A stretch of DNA of 5,271 bases from an uncultured Bacteroides sp. (GTDB lineage Bacteria > Bacteroidota > Bacteroidia > Bacteroidales > Bacteroidaceae): NCBI GenBank assembly GCA_900551645.1, contig URWP01000194.1:1-5271 (forward strand), given 5' to 3'. Positions 1-5,271 of this stretch are shown here, piece by piece. Numbering within the stretch: the stretch's first letter is position 1; each line of letters starts with the position of its first letter. The notes below the pieces were generated by a model. It was not told where the DNA came from. It did no database searches and worked only from the letters and a program-made list of their open reading frames with translations. The position numbers and the translations under genes were made by a program.

Positions 1-108
1 TTCGTTTTCCATTGAGCAGCATACTCCACCCTTCATCTTGCCCTCACCCTTAGGAACGTACCATCCTTTCTTCGACAGCAAGTCAGCTCCAGGTAGAAAC
101 AGCGGCTT
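1..108 (-). other. Possible partial reading frame leaving the left edge (unrecognised)
   Basis: On the minus strand a stop-free frame of 36 codons runs from just after a TAG (plus positions 109-111) to the window edge. It reads like a plausible protein, with pieces such as LPGADLLSKKGWYVPKGEG and a Cys-Cys pair near the edge. The first ATG in it is codon 25, so the frame could be the middle of a decayed gene, a short gene starting at plus 34-36, or chance. I do not recognise the family. The neighbouring DNA is repeat and IS debris, which favours a broken gene. No promoter is visible. Confidence 0.2.
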
Positions 109-115
109 CTATCTT

Positions 116-225
116 GGGCATCCTTCCTCCACGCTTCCACCAAATATCGTCCTCGCTTCTTCCTCCCTTCCTCCAAGGATCGGTTACATATCGTTTCCGT
201 ATAGTTTCCGTATTGTTTCCGCTTC
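116..225 (-). repeat. Left, pyrimidine-rich arm of an 11-bp-period repeat field
   Basis: Read on the minus strand from 225 downward, this stretch falls into 11-base units that mostly begin with GA or a close variant. The clearest are at 215-225 (minus GAAGCGGAAAC), 204-214 (AATACGGAAAC) and 193-203 (TATACGGAAAC). Next come more degenerate units at 182-192, 171-181, 160-170, 149-159, 138-148, 127-137 and 116-126. Units at 149-159 and 127-137 again begin GAAGCG. Register and strand bias hold throughout, but identity falls with distance from the centre. The units match those of the right-hand arm in the opposite orientation. The outer four or five units are a judgement by eye. Confidence 0.6.
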
Positions 226-227
226 TG

Positions 228-326
228 GAAGCGAGAACGATAGGAGAACGATAGGAGGATGATACGGGATTGATACGGGATCGATACGAGACCGATACGA
301 GACCGATACGAGACCGATACGAGACC
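228..326 (+). repeat. Right, purine-rich arm: nine tandem 11-bp units, last four identical
   Basis: Nine consecutive 11-base units: GAAGCGAGAAC (228-238), GATAGGAGAAC (239-249), GATAGGAGGAT (250-260), GATACGGGATT (261-271), GATACGGGATC (272-282), then GATACGAGACC four times without change (283-326). Units drift stepwise from the centre outward and are homogenised at the outer end, as expected from slippage or unequal exchange. Translation in any frame gives only a low-complexity RYETD/RDRYET-type peptide repeating every 33 bases, so it is not a gene. With the left arm it forms an imperfect inverted repeat centred on GCTTC-TG-GAAGC (221-232). Confidence 0.93.
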
Positions 327-434
327 GACATTATCCGACCGTCAGTTGGGGAGGTTGATAAAAAGTTTAAGTTTTTCATCGACAATTACCCGAATTATAT
401 TTTACATTTTAACATTTTACTCCGCTCCGCTTCT

Positions 435-680
435 CATCCAAAGATGACTGAGACCTCAATAGTCATGGCGAAGCTACTATACAAAGATAACCTTCCGCTC
501 AGCCGAAACCAAGTCGATTAGCATGAATTAACGGACTATTAACTAATTCTCCGTATCCATTTAACAAAGTCAGTAGCAGTACCAAAAGCCCTTATCACTA
601 CACTTCCCCATACTCTTACCGCTATTTTAACCGCATTCAACTCGCTACTACCCACCGCAGTTTGCAGCCACAATCCGTAA
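435..680 (+). pseudogene. Probable decayed central fragment of an IS66-type transposase
   Basis: One frame (codon starts at 435, 438 and so on) reads HPKMTETSIVMAKLLYKDN followed by LPLSRNQ. This resembles the segment of IS66 TnpC transposases before the catalytic core, where a pattern like 'AKYLYHLPLYRQ' is usual. The same frame continues to 677 interrupted only by TAG at 519-521 and TAA at 540-542, and includes a KSVAVPKALITTL stretch that could match the following helical part. No DDE residue or upstream domain is visible. The frame differs from that of the C-terminal relic at 971-1231, so a deletion or frameshift lies between. The match is from memory of the family and is moderate; the presence of an undoubted IS66 C-terminus downstream supports it. 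Confidence 0.4.
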
Positions 681-970
681 TTTCGGATGATTTACAACGG
701 TAAATATACACAACAAACAAGGCTGACCTCCCATTACGAGAAATCCAGCCCTTTCTATCGTCTTAACTTATCCCAAGTTTGACACCCAATACATTTTTTC
801 ATCAGTTGTTAGGGTGTCCTCCGTTGCTAACAAGTTGATTTTCAACAACCGCATCCTTTGTTTTTGACTTGCAGTACACAGGGGAGTCGTGAAAAAGTAG
901 TATTTTTACAACCGCAATGCACTTTATGGGCGCTGGGGCAATCCACGGAGAATCCCCCCCCTGCGCCCAG
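681..970. other. Non-coding stretch between IS66 remnants with small inverted repeats
   Basis: No gene is supported here. I see a 7-bp inverted repeat GACACCC (781-787) / GGGTGTC (812-818). An alternative 7-bp pair TTGTTAG (806-812) / CTAACAA (827-833) overlaps it and excludes it. There is also a weaker GGCTG / CAGCC pair around 721-750 and a run of eight C at 953-961 interrupted by no other base from 954. The in-frame extension of the downstream IS66 relic (893-970) shows no family similarity I can recognise, so this is probably element interior that has decayed or been rearranged. Confidence 0.4.
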
Positions 971-1231
971 TTTCATGATGATTTCGAGACTTTCAAGAAA
1001 GGCATATATAAGGTAAAGGACTACTAGTTTGCATTTTTTTCCGATTTCTCTGTCCCTTACGACAACAATGCGAGCGAGAGAGGCATTCGAAAAATAAAGG
1101 TCAAGCAAAAAGTAAGCGGTTGCTTCAGAACAGATGATGGAGCAGACATCTTTGCAAAGATTCATTCCATAGCCGAAACTGCCAAGAAAAACGGAATTTC
1201 AAAATTCGAAGCCATACTTGCCATTATGTAA
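971..1231 (+). pseudogene. IS66-family transposase, C-terminal remnant with in-frame stop
   Basis: The frame ending at TAA 1229-1231 encodes the hallmark end of IS66-type TnpC transposases: PYDNNASERGIRKIKVKQ (from 1055), then KVSGCFRTDDGADIF, then a helix ending in FEAILAIM. The DNNxxER motif carries the family's final catalytic glutamate. Upstream in the same frame 971-1024 reads FHDDFETFKKGIYKVKDY, also plausible for the family, but TAG at 1025-1027 interrupts it. A full TnpC is near 500 residues; fewer than 90 codons remain, with no start and no first catalytic aspartates. Therefore this is a non-functional relic of an insertion upstream of the receptor operon. The terminal inverted repeats of the element could not be identified. 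The open frame on the opposite strand is a shadow. Confidence 0.85.
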
Positions 1232-1238
1232 TGGCAAG
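1217..1238. repeat. Perfect 10-bp inverted repeat at the end of the IS66 relic
   Basis: CTTGCCATTA (1217-1226) and TAATGGCAAG (1229-1238) are exact reverse complements separated by two bases. The hairpin covers the last codons and stop of the IS66 remnant. It has no following T-run, so it is not a classic intrinsic terminator. It could attenuate read-through towards the receptor operon or be part of the old element's end. The two-base gap is too tight for an RNA loop, so the innermost pairs would open. Confidence 0.6.
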
Positions 1239-1247
1239 CAAAGCCTC

Positions 1248-1277
1248 GTACCCTAAAATCACTTTTTAGAGGGGTAC
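1248..1277. repeat. Bulged hairpin upstream of the receptor promoter
   Basis: GTACCC (1248-1253) pairs with GGGTAC (1272-1277), and the inner TAAAA (1254-1258) with TTTTA (1264-1268). This leaves a 3-base bulge (1269-1271) and a 5-base loop. A second small palindrome, GTACT-G-AGTAC (1274-1284), overlaps its end. It lies about 40 bases upstream of the -33 element. It may be a factorless terminator, an operator, or the old IS66 terminus; the sequence does not decide. Confidence 0.4.
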
Positions 1278-1315
1278 TGAGTACGCAGTGACGTTAAAAT
1301 ACCCAAATTTAGGGA

Positions 1316-1346
1316 TTGTGCATTCTTTGGAAACGAGATAACTTTG
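1316..1346 (+). promoter_or_regulatory. Bacteroides-type -33/-7 promoter for the receptor-lipoprotein operon
   Basis: TTG at 1316-1318 and TAACTTTG at 1339-1346 match the Bacteroidetes sigma-ABfr consensus (TTTG / TAnnTTTG), with a 20-base spacer in the usual 19-21 range. The -7 match is complete. Transcription would begin near 1350-1354, leaving a leader of only about 13-17 bases before ATG 1367. This rules out a riboswitch or attenuator in the mRNA leader and places any iron control at the DNA level. No convincing Fur box was found by eye. Confidence 0.7.
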
Positions 1347-1366
1347 CACCTAAAAAAGACAACCTT

Positions 1367-3757
1367 ATGAAATTCGATTTTATAAATTATAAAAAAAGAA
1401 GAACAGACTGTGTTCTTTTACTAATCTTTCTTTATTCCTTGTTCAGTCTATCTGCTATGGCTCAACGGGTTTTGTCTGGGAGTATCAGAAGCATTCAGGA
1501 TAAATCTCCCTTAATAGGTGTAACTATACAAATAGAGCATACTTCAATCGGGACAACTACAGATGAACAGGGAAATTATGTATTAAAGAATATTCCTATA
1601 GGTAAGTCAACTATAGTATTTTCGTGCGTTGGTTTGAAAAGAACAACCAAGACTGTATTCTTTTCAGAATCAGAGAGCAAAACTTTAGATGTCCTTATGG
1701 AAGATGCAAATATGCAACTGGACGGTGTGGAGGTTGTAGGCATCGGCGAAAGGTATGAGATACGAGAAGTTAAGCAACAGGGTGTTCCTGTTACGGTAAT
1801 AGATGGCAAAACGTTGGCAGGGCGGGGTACCTCTATAAGTGAGGTGCTCAACCATCAAACCGGCGTAAAACTCAGACAAACCGGCGGAGTTGGAAGTCAG
1901 ACTAAAATAAATGTTCGCGGCTTGGAAGGCAATAGAGTTCAAATATATATGGATGGTTATCCATTAAATACACCAGATGGAAACTTTTCCATAAATGATA
2001 TTCCACTTCAGTTCATAGACCGCATAGAAATATACAAAGGTATTGTCCCACCGGAGTTTGGGGGAGATGGATTGGGAAGTGCTGTCAATGTAGTGACAAT
2101 TGATACCGATAAAAATTTTTACGATTTGGCATATAAAATGCAAAGTTACGGAACGCATGAGGGCAGTGCGACTGTTCGCCATTTTTTCAATAAAATAAAC
2201 ACGGCCATGACTCTATATGCAGGAGGAACTTTAGCGGCAAATGATTATACCATAGAATCACCCTATGTAGAAGGATTAAAAATAAAACGAGACCATGATC
2301 ATTTGAAAATGATAGACTACGCTGTAAGTTTCAATTTTATGAATGGCTATTTCGATGAAGCTGAATTAGAAATTTTAGGATATGCTAATAGAAAAGAGAT
2401 GCAAGGTATCGAAACCAACATCCGTCATACCTTCAACAAAGCTTTCACTACTGGTGGAACTTTACATTTAGAAAGAAAATCTTTCCTTACTAAAAAAATG
2501 GATATGAAATTTAATGGAGGCTATCTGTACACTAATTCATGCCTGAACGATACATCTTCATATGTATATGACTTCTATGGCAACAAACGTCTCAATAGCT
2601 ACAAAGGAGAAAAGGGAAGTGTACCAAACCTTTCAGATGACCATACTCATGACATTCGTTTCAATCTGAATTTAAAATACCATTTGATTCCTAATAAAAT
2701 GTCAGTCAATTTGAACAATGATTTTCGATATGTTACTCAGGAGGCTAATGATCCGGAAGCGGAAAAATTCTTGAAAAAAAGACTTTGTGGACTCCAATCA
2801 GATGTGACAGGTCTTATTTCTTCTCTGTCTTTCGAGAACAGGTGGTTCAATGACAAACTTACTTCCGTTATTACCGGGCGATATTATCATTTTAGAGTGA
2901 ACGGTGAGACGGTAGATTTGACATATGGGTCGGAAAGTGAACCGGTCAAGACCGACCGCACAGGAGACAATTTGGGCTATAGCATTGCCTTGAAATATGA
3001 TTTACCCCGACATTGGTATCTGAAAGCAGCATTGGAACATAATTATCGTTTGCCGCGATATGAGGAAATCCTTGGGGATCGTATCACAACCCAGGTCAAT
3101 ACGGCATTGGACCCTGAAATGGCGAACAATTATAATTTAGGGGTAATATATGACCACTACTACAATAATGAATCACGGTTGCAATTTGAAGCAAATGTTT
3201 ACACAACAAAAGTAAAGAACATGATGTATATGCTTGCGCAAGCGGGATATTATAAATATCAGAATTTAGGCGAAGCTTTGCTATATGGTGCAGATGCCGA
3301 AGTAAAATGGGATATAAACCGGAATTGGTTCGTGTCGCTGAATGGTACTTGGCAAAAATCGCTTGACTATTCCAAATATCTGTTTGGTACAAATACACCA
3401 AGCCAAACCTATAAAATGCAGTTACCACATATACCTATTCTATATTTCAATTGGATGGTAGATTACCGAAAGGACAACCTCTTTGGTGGTCGGAATCAAT
3501 ATACCCGTATTTATTATGAAGGAGGATATACCGACAAGTATTATTATGGTTACGAACTGAGTAAAAATCAAAACTATAAAATACCTGGGACATGTATTCA
3601 TACCCTCGGCCTTGAATATGGTATATGCAGACGGAAGATAATATTCGGAGCGGAATGTCACAATATTCTCAATACCGATGAGATGACCAACTTTAATTAT
3701 CCGTTGGCAGGTCGACTTTTCTCGCTTAAAATCCGTTTTACATCACTTGAATGGTAA
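1367..3757 (+). CDS. TonB-dependent outer-membrane receptor (XusA-like, probable iron-chelate uptake)
   Basis: This gene encodes a 796-residue outer-membrane channel of the TonB-dependent family, which imports a bound ligand using TonB/ExbBD energy. Residues 1-32 form a signal peptide (basic stretch, hydrophobic core, cleavage after AMA before Gln33). Residues 35-113 are a carboxypeptidase-regulatory-like beta-sandwich (GVTIQIEHTSIGTTTDEQGN, then a short GxL-type turn). Residues 119-126 may hold the TonB box. Residues 130-245 are the plug, with VRGLEGNRVQIYMDGYPL and the IDRIEIYKG strand. The rest is a beta-barrel rich in aromatic residues, ending RLFSLKIRF plus TSLEW, so the final residue is aromatic. 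There is no STN domain, so no FecR/sigma signalling is expected. ATG 1367 is chosen because the longer frame from TTG 1316 begins inside the promoter. The lipoprotein gene follows after 17 bases. The ligand is inferred from that partner: most likely a siderophore or haem-like compound, but it is not proven. Confidence 0.93.
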   Translation: MKFDFINYKKRRTDCVLLLIFLYSLFSLSAMAQRVLSGSIRSIQDKSPLIGVTIQIEHTSIGTTTDEQGNYVLKNIPIGKSTIVFSCVGLKRTTKTVFFSESESKTLDVLMEDANMQLDGVEVVGIGERYEIREVKQQGVPVTVIDGKTLAGRGTSISEVLNHQTGVKLRQTGGVGSQTKINVRGLEGNRVQIYMDGYPLNTPDGNFSINDIPLQFIDRIEIYKGIVPPEFGGDGLGSAVNVVTIDTDKNFYDLAYKMQSYGTHEGSATVRHFFNKINTAMTLYAGGTLAANDYTIESPYVEGLKIKRDHDHLKMIDYAVSFNFMNGYFDEAELEILGYANRKEMQGIETNIRHTFNKAFTTGGTLHLERKSFLTKKMDMKFNGGYLYTNSCLNDTSSYVYDFYGNKRLNSYKGEKGSVPNLSDDHTHDIRFNLNLKYHLIPNKMSVNLNNDFRYVTQEANDPEAEKFLKKRLCGLQSDVTGLISSLSFENRWFNDKLTSVITGRYYHFRVNGETVDLTYGSESEPVKTDRTGDNLGYSIALKYDLPRHWYLKAALEHNYRLPRYEEILGDRITTQVNTALDPEMANNYNLGVIYDHYYNNESRLQFEANVYTTKVKNMMYMLAQAGYYKYQNLGEALLYGADAEVKWDINRNWFVSLNGTWQKSLDYSKYLFGTNTPSQTYKMQLPHIPILYFNWMVDYRKDNLFGGRNQYTRIYYEGGYTDKYYYGYELSKNQNYKIPGTCIHTLGLEYGICRRKIIFGAECHNILNTDEMTNFNYPLAGRLFSLKIRFTSLEW

Positions 3758-3774
3758 ATAATTAATATAATAAA

Positions 3775-4989
3775 ATGAAAATGAAAAATTTAATTCTATT
3801 AGCAGTAAGTCTGTTAGGAGGCTTTGCATTGACCTCCTGTGACAGCAGTAATGACGATCCGCTACCACCCATGACAGAGGGGAAGGCTAACATGATTCTC
3901 GCAATCGACATGGCTCCTCAAGCTTCTATGGGATACATCGTCCCTGTTCAGAATACTTCCAATGGAAATGTCAGCTTTACCAACGCCCATGAGGTGAAGA
4001 GCACCCCTTATCTTGCCACATATAAGGATTGGGTGTTCAGTATCGGTGGTGCGGCTGATGCGAATGTATATAAATTCATCCGCAATGATGACGGTACATT
4101 AACCAAGGCTGGACAAATCCAAGTGGACCGTATGGCGCCTATGGCTGGAAACATGTTAGTGGTTAATGATACAAAAGCCTATGCGACGGCACCGATTGAA
4201 AACAAAATCGTAATCTTCAACCCGACCACTATGGAAAGGACAGGTGAAATAGACCTTGCAGACTCGCGATGGGGTGCAGAGGGCAGCAATACCCCTAACC
4301 CTATAGGTCTGTTCTTGCGTGACAACATTCTATATGTAGGACTAGGACAGTTTGACAACATGCCTATTTGCAAAAAAGGTGCACATGTTCTGTTAGTGGA
4401 TGCCACAACCGATAAACCTATAAAGAAAATCGTTGATTATCGGTTGTCTGCCGCTACCGTTATCGGTGTAGGTGCAATGTTTGTTGATGAGAAGAACGAT
4501 TTATATATTCCCTGCTGGGGATCTTATGGCTACGTACCCGATCAATACTGTGGACTGCTACGTATAAAGAACGGCGAGACTGATTTTGACAAGGATTATT
4601 GCTTCAATCTTACAGACAGAACGTGGACGGGTGTAGAAGGAGGAAAATTACAATATGTACTTTCCTATCACTATGCAGGAAACGGAGAGTTGTATTTCTT
4701 TGGTTATTGTCCCGCATTCATTGGGGCGTCAGGGCCAGACTATATCAACGACAAAACAAATTATGCTTTCAAAGCAAATCTGTATAACTGTACAGGAGAA
4801 GTTCTTGATTTTCCCCGAACCAATGGTTACAGTTGTGCGATTAATCATAAAGACAGCAAAGTATTTTTTGGATTAGTAACGGAAAACAACGGTGCTGGAC
4901 TGTTCGTGTATGACAGGAATACAAAAACATGTAGTCAGTCACCTGTGATAAAGACTCAGGGGACAATCATGGATATGGTGATTTATTGA
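3775..4989 (+). CDS. DUF4374-type surface lipoprotein, predicted beta-propeller (XusB-like)
   Basis: This 404-residue lipoprotein is probably exposed at the cell surface and works with the receptor encoded just upstream. Residues 1-21 are a lipoprotein signal with lipobox LTSC and lipidated Cys22. The following DSSNDD fits the acidic lipoprotein export signal of Bacteroidetes that sends lipoproteins to the outer face. The mature part shows repeated beta-rich blocks of about 45-60 residues (about 76-117, 126-161, 178-221, 234-279, 293-346, 352-404) with phrases such as NKIVIFNPTT, LLRIKNGETDFDKDYCF and GLFVYDRNTKT. This suggests a six- or seven-bladed propeller. The RIKNGxxxFDKDY pattern and architecture match DUF4374 proteins. 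XusB, which binds enterobactin-type siderophores next to the XusA receptor, is as I recall of this kind. Eight cysteines besides Cys22 (199, 247, 259, 276, 312, 339, 354, 386) are unusual. ATG 3781 is an alternative start, two codons in. The leader is AT-rich with no Shine-Dalgarno. Ligand identity is inferred. Confidence 0.8.
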   Translation: MKMKNLILLAVSLLGGFALTSCDSSNDDPLPPMTEGKANMILAIDMAPQASMGYIVPVQNTSNGNVSFTNAHEVKSTPYLATYKDWVFSIGGAADANVYKFIRNDDGTLTKAGQIQVDRMAPMAGNMLVVNDTKAYATAPIENKIVIFNPTTMERTGEIDLADSRWGAEGSNTPNPIGLFLRDNILYVGLGQFDNMPICKKGAHVLLVDATTDKPIKKIVDYRLSAATVIGVGAMFVDEKNDLYIPCWGSYGYVPDQYCGLLRIKNGETDFDKDYCFNLTDRTWTGVEGGKLQYVLSYHYAGNGELYFFGYCPAFIGASGPDYINDKTNYAFKANLYNCTGEVLDFPRTNGYSCAINHKDSKVFFGLVTENNGAGLFVYDRNTKTCSQSPVIKTQGTIMDMVIY

Positions 4990-5021
4990 AAAATATAAAA
5001 AACGCCCTTTAAACGATAGAA

Positions 5022-5064
5022 CAAAATCCTCTGCTAAATATTTTGGTAGGGGATTTTGCTTTTT
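5022..5064 (+). terminator. Intrinsic terminator of the receptor-lipoprotein operon
   Basis: CAAAATCCTCT (5022-5032) pairs over 11 bases, with one G-U wobble, with AGGGGATTTTG (5048-5058) around a 15-base loop. Five T follow at 5060-5064. It lies 33 bases after the lipoprotein stop, so the operon visible here ends with two genes. The A/T-rich outer stem is nearly symmetric, so some terminator action on the opposite strand is also possible. Confidence 0.85.
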
Positions 5065-5145
5065 GCGTTTATTTTAACCTTAATTCCGCAACTCTTTAGT
5101 TTAACGTTATTTATAACATCCTGAGCAACAATAAGTTGCCCAGGA

Positions 5146-5223
5146 TTTTGCCATGTCAGAAATTTCACCTATCTTAGTGCTGCAATACGAAAGACGATAA
5201 AAAGTCAACAAGACATGGCAAAA
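5146..5223 (+). promoter_or_regulatory. 12-bp inverted repeat sequestering the transposase start codon
   Basis: TTTTGCCATGTC (5146-5157) and GACATGGCAAAA (5212-5223) are exact reverse complements 54 bases apart. The right arm contains the transposase ATG (5215-5217). A transcript entering the element from outside carries both arms and can bury the start codon in a 12-bp stem. A transcript from the candidate internal promoter begins after the left arm and stays open. This is the logic known for IS10 and IS50, inferred here from sequence alone. Confidence 0.65.
5147..5177 (+). promoter_or_regulatory. Candidate transposase promoter
   Basis: TTTG (5147-5150) and TATCTTAG (5170-5177, seven of eight bases to TAnnTTTG) are 19 bases apart, the spacing expected of a Bacteroides -33/-7 promoter. 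Transcription would start near 5182-5186, about 30 bases before the transposase ATG. The -33 element sits inside the left arm of the inverted repeat described at 5146-5223. Confidence 0.5.
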
Positions 5224-5271
5224 ATACAAATAAAATCCGAGAAACTCACTCCTTTTGGTGGAATTTTTCTA
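5215..5271 (+). CDS. IS1380-family transposase, N-terminal 19 codons (truncated by window edge)
   Basis: The frame encodes MAKIQIKSEKLTPFGGIFL and runs off the right edge. The start is the conserved N-terminus of IS1380-family DDE transposases from Bacteroides, usually about 430 residues. These enzymes cut and rejoin element ends in the cytoplasm and make 4-5 bp target duplications. No catalytic residue lies in the visible part, so integrity cannot be judged. Recognition rests on the MAKIQIKSEKLTPFGG opening, which I know from these elements. The start codon lies inside a 12-bp stem arm. Confidence 0.85.
   Translation, partial: MAKIQIKSEKLTPFGGIFL

Larger units (their letters stand above)
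5120..5271 (+). mobile_element. IS1380-family insertion sequence, left end (continues past window)
   Basis: The transposase start at 5215 is typical of Bacteroides IS1380-family elements (the IS942/IS1186/IS612 type), and the DNA ahead of it has the layout of their left end. The terminus is placed at CCTGAGCAAC (5120-5129). It begins with the CCT usual for the family and folds with GTTGCCCAGG (5135-5144; nine of ten pairs, five-base loop). The element enters 55 bases past the operon terminator, in unique AT-rich DNA. The right end, right terminal repeat and target duplication are outside the window, so the exact first base is inferred. Elements of this type can carry outward promoters that activate neighbours. 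Confidence 0.8.

Noticed and set aside
228..326. CRISPR array
   Set aside because: Units are 11 bp and directly adjacent, without spacers; there are no cas genes.
38..385. Open frames across the repeat field: + 38-262, - 83-385 and the first part of + 270-521
   Set aside because: They translate the 11-bp repeats into low-complexity peptides of RYETD or SYRSRI type. No start context, promoter or conserved domain supports them.
842..1165. 107-codon open frame on the minus strand
   Set aside because: It lies opposite the recognisable IS66 transposase C-terminus and has no family features of its own.
1347..1366. Riboswitch or leader-peptide control of the receptor
   Set aside because: The predicted leader is only about 15 bases, too short for either.
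1576..3661. Minus-strand open frames inside the receptor gene
   Set aside because: They are shadows of a long, well-supported coding frame and are poor in domain features.
4179..4876. Short open frames inside the lipoprotein gene on both strands
   Set aside because: They are out-of-frame shadows of the lipoprotein, whose own frame has a signal peptide, lipobox and repeated beta blocks.
5102..5109. 8-bp palindrome TAACGTTA as an operator
   Set aside because: It is short and AT-rich, expected by chance in this flank, and has no gene start next to it except the IS.

Overview
The window looks like accessory chromosome from a member of the Bacteroidales (Bacteroides, Phocaeicola or Parabacteroides). 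Four things point there: a -33/-7 promoter of the Bacteroides type (TTG, then TAnnTTTG), AT-rich leaders without Shine-Dalgarno sequences, an outer-membrane receptor with an N-terminal carboxypeptidase-regulatory-like domain, and an IS1380-family element with the N-terminus typical of Bacteroides copies.

Left part (1-1366), no intact gene. Positions 116-326 hold an 11-bp-period repeat field that switches strand at 226/227, so it forms a large imperfect inverted repeat ending in four identical units. Positions 435-680 hold a probable decayed fragment of an IS66-type transposase. Positions 971-1231 hold a clear IS66 transposase C-terminus with an in-frame stop. Between the two remnants (681-970) I see only small inverted repeats. 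Several hairpins (1217-1284) and a promoter (1316-1346) lie between the IS66 relic and the first real gene.

Centre (1367-4989), a two-gene operon on the + strand. The first gene encodes a 796-residue TonB-dependent outer-membrane receptor. Seventeen bases later comes a 404-residue lipoprotein of the DUF4374 / beta-propeller type with an acidic lipoprotein export signal. This pairing resembles the XusA-XusB xenosiderophore uptake proteins of Bacteroides thetaiotaomicron. The lipoprotein would capture a ligand, probably an iron chelate, at the cell surface and pass it to the receptor for TonB-driven import. A strong intrinsic terminator (5022-5064) closes the operon. The PepSY inner-membrane protein expected third in a xusABC-type locus is not in the window.

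Right part (5120-5271), the left end of an IS1380-family insertion sequence: a hairpin-forming terminus, a candidate transposase promoter and the first 19 codons of the transposase. A perfect 12-bp inverted repeat pairs DNA upstream of this promoter with the transposase start codon. Only transcripts entering from outside would carry both arms, which fits fold-back repression of transposase translation. This is the most interesting mechanistic signal here, together with the 11-bp repeat field.
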